From contig NZ_QEHM01000003.1 of the NCBI RefSeq assembly GCF_003116585.1, positions 668,916 to 732,915 on the forward strand: a stretch of DNA of 64,000 nt, given 5' to 3'. Position 1 is the first letter of the stretch. Each line of letters opens with the position of its first letter. This stretch comes from Albibacillus kandeliae (GTDB lineage Bacteria; Pseudomonadota; Alphaproteobacteria; Rhodobacterales; Rhodobacteraceae). Below are positions 15,640-24,032 of the stretch, piece by piece. The notes below the pieces were generated by a model. The model was not told the origin of the DNA, did not search any database, and was given only the letters and a program-made list of their open reading frames with translations. Made by a program: the position numbers and the translations under genes.

Positions 15640-16800
15640 TCATGCGCCAAGCGGCCGCAACAGGTCGCGGCTGATGATGTGGCGCTGGATTTCCGAGGTG
15701 CCATCCCAAATGCGTTCCACCCTTGCGTCGCGCCAGAAGCGTTCCAGCGGGTAGTCGTCCATCAGCCCCATGCCGCCGTGAATCTGGATCGCGGCGTCGG
15801 TGACGCGGGCGAGCATCTCGCTGGCAAAGAGCTTGGCCGAGGCGATTTCGCGGTTGGCGGGCAGACCCTGGTCCAGGCGATCCGCGGCGGCCAGCGTCAG
15901 CAGGTCGGCGGCGTCGATGTCGGTGATCATGTCGGCGATCTGGAACCCGACGCCCTGGAACTTGCCGATCTGCTGGCCGAACTGCTCGCGCTCGGCCGAG
16001 TAGGTCAGCGCGTAGTCGAAGACCCGGCGCGCGCGGCCGACGCACATGGTCGCAACGGTGATCCGCGTGGCGTAGAGCCAGGTGTTCATCACGTCGAAGC
16101 CACCATCGACCTCGCCCAGCACCTGCGCGTCCGAGAGGCGGCAGTCGTCAAACTCGAGGATCATGTTCTTGTAGCCGCGGTGGCTCACCGACTTGTATCC
16201 GTCGCGGATGGTGAAGCCCGGTGTGCCGCGGTCCACGAGGAAGGCGGTGATGCGCTTCTTGGGGCCCTTCGGTGTCATGTCCTCGCCGGTTGCGACGAAG
16301 ACGATGATGAAGTCCGCGTGGTCGGCGCCGGAGATGAAATGCTTGGTCCCGTTGACCACCCAGTCGCCGCCGTCGCGGCGTGCCGCGCACTTCATGCCGC
16401 GCACGTCCGATCCGGCGCCCGGTTCGGTCATGGCGAGCGCATCCATGCGCTCTCCCCGGACCGCGGGCATCAGGTAACGCTCCTTCTGCTCGCCCTCGCA
16501 GGCCATCAGGATGTTCTGCGGACGGCCGAAGAAGTGGTTCAGCGCCATCGAACCGCGCCCGAGTTCACGCTCGACCAGCGCGAACTCAAGGTGGTTCAGC
16601 CCTGCCCCGCCCACGCTCTCGGGGAAGTTGCAGGCGTAGAAGCCGAGTTCCAGCGTCTTGCGCTTGATCTCGTCCGCGATCTCCTTCGGCACTTCGCCGG
16701 TCCGTTCGACAAGGTTTTCGTGCGGGTAGATCTCGTTTTCGACAAAGCTCCGCACGGTGGAGACGATCATCTCCTGTTCGTCAGTCAGTCCGTATTGCAT
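15640..16800 (-). CDS. Acyl-CoA dehydrogenase family protein (CaiA-like)
   Basis: A 386-residue FAD enzyme that should introduce a 2,3-double bond into an acyl-CoA. The FAD/substrate signature AMTEPGAGSDVRGMKCAA (about residues 124-141) is intact. The C-terminal signature is IQIHGGMGLMDDYPLERFWR, and the catalytic Glu normally lies near GTSEIQRHIISR. Context suggests a butyrobetainyl-CoA to crotonobetainyl-CoA step, with the enoyl-CoA hydratase adding water next. The start at 16800 (MQYGLTDEQEM) is the family-typical N-terminus and overlaps the stop of the upstream dioxygenase by one base. Confidence 0.88.
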   Translation of the reverse strand: MQYGLTDEQEMIVSTVRSFVENEIYPHENLVERTGEVPKEIADEIKRKTLELGFYACNFPESVGGAGLNHLEFALVERELGRGSMALNHFFGRPQNILMACEGEQKERYLMPAVRGERMDALAMTEPGAGSDVRGMKCAARRDGGDWVVNGTKHFISGADHADFIIVFVATGEDMTPKGPKKRITAFLVDRGTPGFTIRDGYKSVSHRGYKNMILEFDDCRLSDAQVLGEVDGGFDVMNTWLYATRITVATMCVGRARRVFDYALTYSAEREQFGQQIGKFQGVGFQIADMITDIDAADLLTLAAADRLDQGLPANREIASAKLFASEMLARVTDAAIQIHGGMGLMDDYPLERFWRDARVERIWDGTSEIQRHIISRDLLRPLGA

Positions 16801-17906
16801 CAGGCGTGGCCCTGCTTGGCGAGCATCCGGTAGGTAGAGCGCAGCGCACCCCGGTCGACGTAGCAGCCGCGCAGGTGACGTTCGCCGCTGGTGGCGACAA
16901 AGGACTCGCGGCCATGGACCACGCGGTGGTTGTCGAACACGATGCATTCGCCGGCGGCGAGGCGAAACTTGTTCATGAAGCGGTCCGAGCGCAGCATCCT
17001 CAGGAACTTGCAGAAGGCGGGGTAGTAGCTGTCGAGCAGGGATTGCGGCAGGTCGAAGGCGTCGGCCAGGTGCTGAGACACCGTCACGCCCGAGACATTG
17101 CCGTTCACGTCCAGTTCGATCACGCGCTGGTGTGCGCGATAATCCCAGCCCTCATGCCCGCGCTTGAACGGGATGTCGTACCCGGCCAGCAGGTCGAAGG
17201 CCTCGCGGTCCTCTTCCTTCAGCGCATTGGCGACGGCCACGCCATCCACGAAGAGCGAGTTGCCGCCCTGAACCGAGTTGCGGCGGCAGTGCAGGAACTG
17301 GACGCCCGGCGCGGCCTCTTCCGAGGGCAGGTCGGTGTGCATCTCGAGCGCGCCGGCGGTATAGGCCAGGTTGTTCGGGTTGATGTGCAGTTTGACGTCG
17401 AAGTAGTAGCCGTCGACGCAGGGGGTGATCGGGCCGAGGACGCCGGTCAGACGGGTCAGGCCCTCGTCGCTATCCTCCATGTCCTGCACCAGCGCGATGC
17501 CGTCCTCGATCAGGGCGCGGGCGAACTTTGCGCGCTCGGCCGGGTCGGTGTCGAGCTTGGGCTGGCTCACGCGGGTGAAGCTTGGGTAGTAACCGGCTTC
17601 CCAGGCGTGGCGCGGGATGGCGGCGACGTCTTCGGGGCGTCCGCGTTCCTGCCAGGCCGACAGAAACTCGAGCGGAAAGCGCGATTCCAGCGTCTCGCCC
17701 TTCCAGCGGATCACGAGGGTGCTGCCGTCCAGCAGAGCGGCCTCGGGAACCGGGTCCGCGTGCAGTTCGGAGATGTCGAAGACACGCTCTCGGGTCACCG
17801 GGTCGATCGAGCTGGGGTCGTTGTCCCGCAGCCAGAAATAGTTAAAGTATCCCTCTCCCGAGGCGAGTGGCAGCCTCAGGCCCTTGGCTTCAAGTTGTAC
17901 GGTCAT
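16800..17906 (-). CDS. Gamma-butyrobetaine hydroxylase-like Fe(II)/2-oxoglutarate dioxygenase (TauD/TfdA family)
   Basis: A 368-residue protein with both parts of the butyrobetaine dioxygenase fold. The N-terminal DUF971-type domain (about residues 1-85) is recognised by YFNYFWLRDND. The C-terminal TauD domain has the iron ligands His and Asp in EMHTDLPSEEA and the distal His in DNHRVVHGRESF, with Arg in ERHLRGCYVDR for 2-oxoglutarate. The family hydroxylates gamma-butyrobetaine to L-carnitine. Some bacterial members act on related trimethylamino acids, so the substrate is inferred. A few GC-rich bases separate it from the upstream aldolase-family gene. Confidence 0.85.
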   Translation of the reverse strand: MTVQLEAKGLRLPLASGEGYFNYFWLRDNDPSSIDPVTRERVFDISELHADPVPEAALLDGSTLVIRWKGETLESRFPLEFLSAWQERGRPEDVAAIPRHAWEAGYYPSFTRVSQPKLDTDPAERAKFARALIEDGIALVQDMEDSDEGLTRLTGVLGPITPCVDGYYFDVKLHINPNNLAYTAGALEMHTDLPSEEAAPGVQFLHCRRNSVQGGNSLFVDGVAVANALKEEDREAFDLLAGYDIPFKRGHEGWDYRAHQRVIELDVNGNVSGVTVSQHLADAFDLPQSLLDSYYPAFCKFLRMLRSDRFMNKFRLAAGECIVFDNHRVVHGRESFVATSGERHLRGCYVDRGALRSTYRMLAKQGHA

Positions 17907-17917
17907 GGGTTTCGCTT

Positions 17918-18673
17918 TCAGCTTGCGTAGTTGCTGCCTTCGTCGTCGAGAATGGCTTTCAGTTCTGCCAGGTGACGGTCGCCCTGTCCGGGGTAGTCCT
18001 CCAGCTCCTGTGCCGTCTTCTCGGCGATGTCGTCCGGCAGCACGCGCAGCGGCTGGCCGGTCTGAAGCGCGCGGATGTAGGTCTCGGCCGCGCGTTCGAA
18101 GTAGTAGAGTCGGTTGAAGGTGTCGGCGACGCTGTCACCGATCACGAGCACACCGTGGTTGCCCATGATCATCACCTTCTTCTTGGGGTCGCAGAGCAGC
18201 TGGGCACAGCGCTCGCCTTCGTCCTCGAAGGCCAGCCCGCCATAGCTCTCGTCGATCACGTAGCGATTGTAGAAGGTCGCGCAATTCTGGTCGATCGGCG
18301 GCAGGTTGCTGTCCTTGAGCGAGGCGAGAACGGTCGCGTGGATCGAATGCACGTGCATCACGCAGCGGGCATGGGCGCAATGGCGGTGGATGCCGCCGTG
18401 CAGCCCCCATGCGGTCGGGTCCGGGGCATCGGGGCCCTTCAGCGTTTCCGGGTTGTTGGCATCGATTTCCAGCAGTTCGCTGGCGCGGATCCGCGAGAAA
18501 TGGACCTGGTTCCGGTTCATCAGGAACTTGGTGCCGTCATCGTTGATCGCCAGTGAGAAATGGTTTGCCACGGCCTCGTGAAAGTTCAGCCGGGCGGTCC
18601 AGCGGAAGGCGGCGGCGAGGTCGACCCGTTCCTCCCAGTGATCCATGTTCGGGCGCAGCTGTGCGATGCTCAT
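17918..18673 (-). CDS. Class II aldolase/adducin-family protein
   Basis: A 251-residue protein with the class II aldolase fold. The zinc-ligand histidines lie in VMHVHSIHATVLAS (about residues 108-121) and in the later MIMGNHGVLVIGDSV (about 179-193). Family members are aldolases, epimerases or decarboxylases of sugar phosphates and related oxo acids; adducin-type members have no known activity. The reaction here is unknown. It is the promoter-proximal gene of the minus-strand cluster, with GGAGA upstream of the ATG at 18673, and faces the LysR gene across 106 bases that contain a perfect T-N11-A palindrome. Confidence 0.82.
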   Translation of the reverse strand: MSIAQLRPNMDHWEERVDLAAAFRWTARLNFHEAVANHFSLAINDDGTKFLMNRNQVHFSRIRASELLEIDANNPETLKGPDAPDPTAWGLHGGIHRHCAHARCVMHVHSIHATVLASLKDSNLPPIDQNCATFYNRYVIDESYGGLAFEDEGERCAQLLCDPKKKVMIMGNHGVLVIGDSVADTFNRLYYFERAAETYIRALQTGQPLRVLPDDIAEKTAQELEDYPGQGDRHLAELKAILDDEGSNYAS

Positions 18674-18745
18674 ATGGCGTGTCTCCTTTGGCTGGTGGAA
18701 ACCTGCATCCAACCTACAAAATTCACCAATGAAAAAAACATCAGC

Positions 18746-18770
18746 TTGCCATTAGCCCTACTTATGGCAA
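18746..18770. promoter_or_regulatory. LysR-type T-N11-A operator
   Basis: TTGCCAT (18746-18752) and ATGGCAA (18764-18770) are perfect 7-base arms separated by exactly 11 bases, fitting the LysR-type binding box. It lies ten bases before the LysR start and about 70 bases upstream of the aldolase-family gene, the normal place for control of a divergent pair. The surrounding stretch is AT-rich. Confidence 0.75.
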
Positions 18771-18779
18771 ATTTATGCA

Positions 18780-19670
18780 ATGGCACAGGGACTCCCTCCA
18801 CTCGGCTGGCTGCGCACCTTCGAAGCGGCCGCGCGGCACCTCTCTTTCACTGGGGCGGCGCATGATCTGAACATGACCCAGAGCGCGGTCAGCCAGCAGA
18901 TCAAGTCGCTCGAGGGTTACCTCGGGCAGCCGCTGTTTCACCGTCGTCCAAGGGCGCTGGAGCTCACCGAGGCGGGAATCACCTATCTGCCTGTGGTGCG
19001 CGATGCCTTTCGCACGCTGCTGCGTGGAACCCGGGCCGTGACCGGACAGACGGGCGACGTGGTTCAGGTGATCTGCAACCTCAGCCTTGCCTGTTTCTGG
19101 CTGGCGCCCCGCCTGCCCCGGTTCCGCGCCGCGCATCCCGACGTGCTGCTCAACCTGATCACCGAACTGTGGGAGCCACGCGAGATGGCCGAGAATGCGG
19201 ACGTGGAAATCCGCTACTCGGTGCGCCCTTCCGATACGGTTCGGGCCGAGCAGCTCTGCAGCGAGTATTATTATCCTGTCTGCGCGCCCGGGTATCAGGT
19301 GACGCTGGACACCCTGCAGCAGCATCCGCTTTACGAATGCTCCAACCTGCTCTGTTCATGGGCGAACTGGGCCGAGGATCAGGCCCTGCCCTGGAACAAT
19401 CCGCCCATTATCAGCGCGACGACCTTTGCGCTCACCATGTCGATTGCGCGGACCGGCGGCGGGCTGACGCTTGCGCATGACACCATCGCCACGTGGATGA
19501 TCGACCAGGGCGAACTGGTGGTGCCGTTCGAGCATCGGGCGAAGATGGCCGAGGCTTATTACCTGATCCTGTCACCTCAGGCCGAGCGCTCGCCGGGTGC
19601 GCTCGCCTTTGCCAACTGGATCAGGGCCGAGATGGCGGCGGACATGACGCGGCGTGGCTACGTGCTGTAA
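18780..19670 (+). CDS. LysR-family transcriptional regulator (GcvA-like)
   Basis: A 296-residue regulator. The N-terminal helix-turn-helix reads FEAAARHLSFTGAAHDLNMT then QSAVSQQIKSLEGYLGQPLF (about residues 14-53). The C-terminal part is a LysR substrate-binding domain. The sequence is most like the GcvA/AmpR subgroup of LysR proteins. It is divergent from the carnitine-like cluster (12562-18673), and a T-N11-A site lies in the shared region, so it probably regulates that cluster and itself. The inducer is unknown; a trimethylamino acid would fit the context. Confidence 0.9.
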   Translation: MAQGLPPLGWLRTFEAAARHLSFTGAAHDLNMTQSAVSQQIKSLEGYLGQPLFHRRPRALELTEAGITYLPVVRDAFRTLLRGTRAVTGQTGDVVQVICNLSLACFWLAPRLPRFRAAHPDVLLNLITELWEPREMAENADVEIRYSVRPSDTVRAEQLCSEYYYPVCAPGYQVTLDTLQQHPLYECSNLLCSWANWAEDQALPWNNPPIISATTFALTMSIARTGGGLTLAHDTIATWMIDQGELVVPFEHRAKMAEAYYLILSPQAERSPGALAFANWIRAEMAADMTRRGYVL

Positions 19671-19676
19671 CCCGCC

Positions 19677-20099
19677 CTACTCCAGCGGCCTGCTCGGAAC
19701 CCAGGCATAGCCGTTGTCGCAAAGGATATAGGCCTCGCGCAGGCCGTGGGGCTTGTCGGTCGGGGCCTGCAGGACAGTTGCGCCCGCATCAATGGCCCGC
19801 GCCGCAGCTGTATCGGGATCGCTTTCGTAGAGCCGAATCTCGATCCCCGCACCGCGCGGCGGCAGTTCCGGCAACAGCCCCAGCAGGGGATTGGCGTGGT
19901 ATGTCCCGTCGGCATGGATTTGAAACACCTGATCTCCATAACGCGCGATGGCAAAGTCCGCGCTGATTTGATGCGCGGTGATGCCAAAAACAGTCTCTAA
20001 GAAGGCGCACTGAGCGGGAACGTCCCGAACCAGCAGGTTCAGGCCAATGCCCCTGAGGGACTTGCCGAACGCCTCGGCGGATACTGTTTCGTAGTCCAT
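19677..20099 (-). CDS. VOC-superfamily (glyoxalase/bleomycin-resistance fold) protein
   Basis: A 140-residue protein of one vicinal-oxygen-chelate module pair (GIGLNLLVRDVPAQCAFLET, then GAGIEIRLYESDPDTAAARA, ending ILCDNGYAWVPSRPLE). Proteins of this fold include glyoxalases, extradiol dioxygenases and antibiotic-binding proteins. Candidate metal ligands are not obvious enough to name a reaction. It stands alone, convergent with LysR (six bases between the stops) and divergent from adenine deaminase. Confidence 0.7.
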   Translation of the reverse strand: MDYETVSAEAFGKSLRGIGLNLLVRDVPAQCAFLETVFGITAHQISADFAIARYGDQVFQIHADGTYHANPLLGLLPELPPRGAGIEIRLYESDPDTAAARAIDAGATVLQAPTDKPHGLREAYILCDNGYAWVPSRPLE

Positions 20100-20214
20100 G
20101 AGGCCAGACTGGCGCAGCCCCTTGAACCCCGCAAGTGCGTTTGCGACATGACCCCTTCACAAAACCATGCTCGCTGGGGCTTGAACCCGACAGCGCAATC
20201 AGGACAATTGGAAC

Positions 20215-22017
20215 ATGGAACACATAGCATTCCCCTCCTGGCCCGATGTGGCCGCCCGCCTGATCGCCGTCGCCTCTGGCCGCGAGATGGCCGAGACCGT
20301 CATTCGCGGCGGCATCTGGGTCAACGTCCACTCGCGCGAGCTGTTGCCCGATCATGACATCGCCATCGTTGCCGGGCGCGTCGCCTGCGTGGTGCCCGAC
20401 GCCTCCTACTGCACCGGGCCCGAGACGCAGATCATCGAGGCCGAGGGGCGCTACATGATGCCCGGGCTCTGCGATGCGCATATGCACATCGAGTCCGGGA
20501 TGCTGACCCCTGCCGAGTTCTCCCGCGCGGTCATTCCCCACGGTACCACGTCGATGTTCACCGATCCCCACGAGATCGCGAACGTGCTGGGCCTCGCCGG
20601 GGTACGGATGATGCATGACGAGGCGATGCTTCAGCCGGTGAACGTCTTTACCCAGATGCCCTCCTGCGCGCCGTCCGCGCCCGGGCTCGAGACGACGGGT
20701 TACGAGATATCGGCCGAGGACGTCGCCGAGGCGATGAATTGGCCGGGGATCATCGGTCTGGGCGAGATGATGAACTTTCCCGGCGTTGCCCATGCCGACC
20801 CCAAGATGTTGGCCGAGATCGCCGCGACCCAGCGTGCAGGCAAGACGGTGGGCGGACACTATGCCTCGCCCGATCTTGGGCCCGACTTTGCCGCCTATGT
20901 TGCGGGCGGCCCGGCGGATGACCACGAAGGCACCAGCGAGGCCGACGCGATCATGCGGGTGCGTCAGGGGATGCGTTCGATGATGCGGCTGGGCTCGGCT
21001 TGGTACGACGTCGAGAGCCAGATCACCGCAGTGACCGAGAAGGGGCTCGATCCGCGCAACTTCATCCTCTGCACCGACGACTGCCATTCGGGAACGCTGG
21101 TGAACGAGGGGCACATGAACCGCGTGGTGCGCCATGCCATCGCCTGTGGTTGCGATCCGCTGATCGCGATCCAGATGGCGACGATCAACACGGCGACCCA
21201 CTTCGGTCTCGAGCGTGAAATAGGCTCTATCACGCCGGGTCGGCGGGCTGACGTGATCCTGACCTCTGACCTTACCGAGCTGCCCATCGAACTGGTGATC
21301 GCGCGCGGCAAGATCGTTGCGAAGGATGGCGAATGCCTTGTCGACTGCCCGCATTTCGACTGGCCCGAAAGCGCGCGTCAGACGGTTCACCTTGGTCACG
21401 AGCTGGCGGGAAAGGATTTTGAGATCGAAGCCCCGGCGGGTGCCAATACCGCCCGCGCCAACGTGATTGGCGTGGTCGAGAACCAGGCCCCGACCAAGGC
21501 GCTGAAATGCGATCTGCCGGTCGTCGACGGACTGGTCGAGGGCGCCGACGGGGTCTGCCAGATCGCGCTGGTCGAACGTCACCGCGCCACCGGGGGCGTG
21601 ACCAATGCCTTTGTCTCCGGCTTTGGCTACGAGGGTCGGATGGCGATGGCTTCGACCGTGGCCCATGACAGCCACCACATGATCGTCGTCGGTACCGACC
21701 GGGAGCAGATGGCGCTGGCCGCGAACCGGCTGGCTGAGGTGGGCGGCGGCATCACCATCTTCAAGGACGGCAAGGAACTGGCGCTGGTCGAACTGCCGAT
21801 CGCCGGGCTGATGTCCGACAGCCCCGCCAAGGACGTGGCGGCGAAGGCACAGAAGATGGTCGAGGCGATGGTCGCCTGCGGATGCAAGCTCAACAACGCC
21901 TACATGCAGCATTCGCTGCTGGCGCTGGTCGTCATCCCCGAGCTGCGCATCTCCGACCTTGGCCTGGTCGACGTCCGCACATTCCAGAAAATTCCCTTGT
22001 TAGAGCCGCAGACATGA
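20215..22017 (+). CDS. ade: Adenine deaminase
   Basis: A 600-residue amidohydrolase converting adenine to hypoxanthine and ammonia. Metal and signature motifs are MPGLCDAHMHIESGMLTP (the HxH pair, near residue 88), FTDPHEIANVLGLAG and FILCTDDCHSGTL. The C-terminal half has the Ade-specific region GFGYEGRMAMASTVAHDSHH. Length and organisation match the Ade/AdeC family, which uses a different fold arrangement from eukaryotic adenosine deaminases. AGGAC precedes the ATG by nine bases. It overlaps the AMP nucleosidase gene by four bases (ATGA), giving a two-step route from AMP through adenine to hypoxanthine. Confidence 0.92.
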   Translation: MEHIAFPSWPDVAARLIAVASGREMAETVIRGGIWVNVHSRELLPDHDIAIVAGRVACVVPDASYCTGPETQIIEAEGRYMMPGLCDAHMHIESGMLTPAEFSRAVIPHGTTSMFTDPHEIANVLGLAGVRMMHDEAMLQPVNVFTQMPSCAPSAPGLETTGYEISAEDVAEAMNWPGIIGLGEMMNFPGVAHADPKMLAEIAATQRAGKTVGGHYASPDLGPDFAAYVAGGPADDHEGTSEADAIMRVRQGMRSMMRLGSAWYDVESQITAVTEKGLDPRNFILCTDDCHSGTLVNEGHMNRVVRHAIACGCDPLIAIQMATINTATHFGLEREIGSITPGRRADVILTSDLTELPIELVIARGKIVAKDGECLVDCPHFDWPESARQTVHLGHELAGKDFEIEAPAGANTARANVIGVVENQAPTKALKCDLPVVDGLVEGADGVCQIALVERHRATGGVTNAFVSGFGYEGRMAMASTVAHDSHHMIVVGTDREQMALAANRLAEVGGGITIFKDGKELALVELPIAGLMSDSPAKDVAAKAQKMVEAMVACGCKLNNAYMQHSLLALVVIPELRISDLGLVDVRTFQKIPLLEPQT

Positions 22018-23477
22018 GCAGGATCGATACCCCCGACACCTTCAAGACCGAGAGCTTTATGGACGCGACCGAGGCGGTCGACCGTCTTCAGCAGTTGTAT
22101 TCCGAAGCCACGGACTTTCTTTGCGGCCGCTTTGTCGAGGCGCTGGCAAACGGCGCGCCGGCGCATCGGATCCGCGCCTACTATCCCGAGATACGCCTGA
22201 CCACGACCAGCTACGCGCAGGTGGATACGCGTCTGAGCTTTGGTCACGTGTCGATCCCCGGCACCTATGCCACCACGATCACCCGGCCCGATCTGTTCAG
22301 GAACTACCTGATCCAGCAGATCGGTCTGCTGATCAAGAACCACGGGCAGCCTGTTGTGGTGGGTCCGTCGAGCACGCCGATCCCGGTGCATTTCGCGGTT
22401 GCGACCCGGCCGGATCTGACGGTGCCGCAGGAAGGCGCGGCCAACTTCACCCTGCGCGACATCTTCGACGTGCCCGACCTTGCGACAACGAACGACGATA
22501 TCGTCAACGGGACGCATACCCCGCCGGACGGCATCGGCCCGCTCTCGCTGTTCACGGCGCAGCGGATAGATTACTCGCTGGCGCGGCTGTCGCACTACAC
22601 CGCGACCGACCCAGAGCATTTTCAGAACCACGTCTTGTTCACCAACTACCAGTTCTACGTCGCCGAGTTCGAAGCCTTCGCGCGGCGCCAGCTGGCCGAC
22701 AAGGACAGCGGCTATACCGGCTTCGTCAGTACCGGGAACGTCGAGATCACCGATCCGGCGGCCGAGATCGGCGCGACCGGCAAGCAGCCCCAGATGCCGA
22801 CCTATCACCTCAAGCGCGCAGACGGGAGCGGCATCACGCTGGTCAACATCGGCGTCGGCCCCTCCAACGCCAAGACGGCGACCGACCACATTGCGGTCCT
22901 GCGCCCCCATGCCTGGCTGATGGTGGGACATTGCGCGGGGCTCAGGAACACGCAGGCGCTGGGCGATTTTGTTCTTGCCCACGGCTATCTCCGCGAAGAT
23001 CACGTGCTGGACGACGACCTGCCCGTCTGGACTCCGATCCCGGCGCTGGCCGAGATCCAGACTTCGCTCGAGCAGGCGGTGGCCGAGGTCACCGAGCTGA
23101 AGGGGTACGAGCTGAAGCGGATCATGCGGACCGGAACCGTCGCGACGATCGACAACCGGAACTGGGAACTGCGCGACCAGTCCGGCCCGGTGCAGCGCCT
23201 GAGCCAGTCCCGCGCCATCGCGCTGGACATGGAGAGCGCGACCATCGCCGCCAACGGTTACCGGTTCCGGGTGCCCTATGGCACGCTTCTGTGTGTTTCC
23301 GACAAGCCCCTGCATGGCGAATTGAAGCTGCCGGGCATGGCCTCGGACTTCTATAAAACGCAGGTTGCACGCCATCTTGCGATCGGGATAAAGGCGATGG
23401 AAACGCTGCGAACCATGCCTTTGGAGCGTCTGCACAGCCGGAAACTGCGGTCTTTCGACGAAACCGCCTTCCTCTGA
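22014..23477 (+). CDS. amn: AMP nucleosidase
   Basis: A 487-residue enzyme that cleaves AMP to adenine and ribose 5-phosphate. The N-terminal AMP nucleosidase domain (about residues 1-180, including IRLTTTSYAQVDTRLSFG) precedes a nucleoside phosphorylase-type catalytic domain with VNIGVGPSNAKTATDH, HAWLMVGHCAGLRNTQ, LDMESATIAANGYRF and CVSDKPLHGELKLPGM. The complete length and motifs are as in the E. coli protein. The ATG at 22014 is chosen because it gives the usual N-terminus and ATGA coupling to ade; the upstream in-frame extension lies within ade. Confidence 0.93.
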   Translation: MSRIDTPDTFKTESFMDATEAVDRLQQLYSEATDFLCGRFVEALANGAPAHRIRAYYPEIRLTTTSYAQVDTRLSFGHVSIPGTYATTITRPDLFRNYLIQQIGLLIKNHGQPVVVGPSSTPIPVHFAVATRPDLTVPQEGAANFTLRDIFDVPDLATTNDDIVNGTHTPPDGIGPLSLFTAQRIDYSLARLSHYTATDPEHFQNHVLFTNYQFYVAEFEAFARRQLADKDSGYTGFVSTGNVEITDPAAEIGATGKQPQMPTYHLKRADGSGITLVNIGVGPSNAKTATDHIAVLRPHAWLMVGHCAGLRNTQALGDFVLAHGYLREDHVLDDDLPVWTPIPALAEIQTSLEQAVAEVTELKGYELKRIMRTGTVATIDNRNWELRDQSGPVQRLSQSRAIALDMESATIAANGYRFRVPYGTLLCVSDKPLHGELKLPGMASDFYKTQVARHLAIGIKAMETLRTMPLERLHSRKLRSFDETAFL

Positions 23478-23542
23478 TACCGAAAAACCACAGAAAACAG
23501 CGAAAAACAGCCTGTTTTGGCCTCTCTGCGTACCGCAAACCG

Positions 23543-23571
23543 TTGTGGTGCACCCCCATATTCCGTTAAAT
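23543..23571 (+). promoter_or_regulatory. Probable HU gene promoter
   Basis: TTGTGG (23543-23548) and TTAAAT (23566-23571) with a 17-base spacer, about 50 bases upstream of the HU start. The intervening leader is GC-balanced and ends with AAGGAGAA before the ATG. Confidence 0.5.
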
Positions 23572-23619
23572 GACGCAGACGAGGCCCAATAGCTCGGGCA
23601 GATCTAAGGAGAACAAAAA

Positions 23620-23907
23620 ATGGCAAAACCGATGACCAAGACCCAGCTTGTCGCCGCTCTGGCCGAAAAAATGGGTTCTGACAAGAAAACCGCCACCGGC
23701 GCACTCGACGCCATCACCGACATCATCACCAGCGAAGTGTCCGCTGGCGGCGCAGTGACCCTGCCCGGCGTCGGCAAGATCTACTGCCGTGAGCGCCCGG
23801 AGCGCATGGTACGCAACCCCGCCACCGGCGAGCAGTTCACCAAGGAAGCCGACAAGGTCGTCAAGATGACCATCGCGAAGGCTCTGAAGGACAGCGTCAA
23901 CGGCTGA
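23620..23907 (+). CDS. hup: HU-family DNA-binding protein
   Basis: A 95-residue nucleoid-associated protein. It has the HU/IHF core: KTQLVAALAEKMGSDKKTAT, then DIITSEVSAGGAVTLPGVGK, then the DNA-binding arm sequence RPERMVRNPATGEQFTKEAD. It bends DNA and wraps it in the nucleoid. It has its own promoter (23543-23571), a strong AAGGAG site and a terminator at 23935-23963, as expected for a highly expressed single gene. It is slightly longer than E. coli HU because of an N-terminal MAKPMT extension. Confidence 0.95.
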   Translation: MAKPMTKTQLVAALAEKMGSDKKTATGALDAITDIITSEVSAGGAVTLPGVGKIYCRERPERMVRNPATGEQFTKEADKVVKMTIAKALKDSVNG

Positions 23908-23934
23908 CCTTGCATCGCTGATTGAATTCAGAGA

Positions 23935-23963
23935 GGGTCGCCACCGCTGGCGGCCCTTTTTTG
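23935..23963 (+). terminator. Rho-independent terminator after HU
   Basis: GGGTCGCCA (23935-23943), loop CCGC, TGGCGGCCC (23948-23956) with one G-U pair, followed by six T. It lies 28 bases after the HU stop. Confidence 0.9.
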
Positions 23964-24032
23964 TTGGTCACAGGTGACGCGGATCGGGGAGGGTCGAGGC
24001 GTGGTGTATTCCATAGGATGCGGACGGCGGTA

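Noticed and set aside
12562-16800. Reading the ligase/dehydrogenase/hydratase set as a DMSP demethylation (dmdBCD) operon
   Set aside because: The ligase is the ADP-forming type, not an AMP-forming DmdB; no DmdA is present; the adjoining dioxygenase is butyrobetaine-like.
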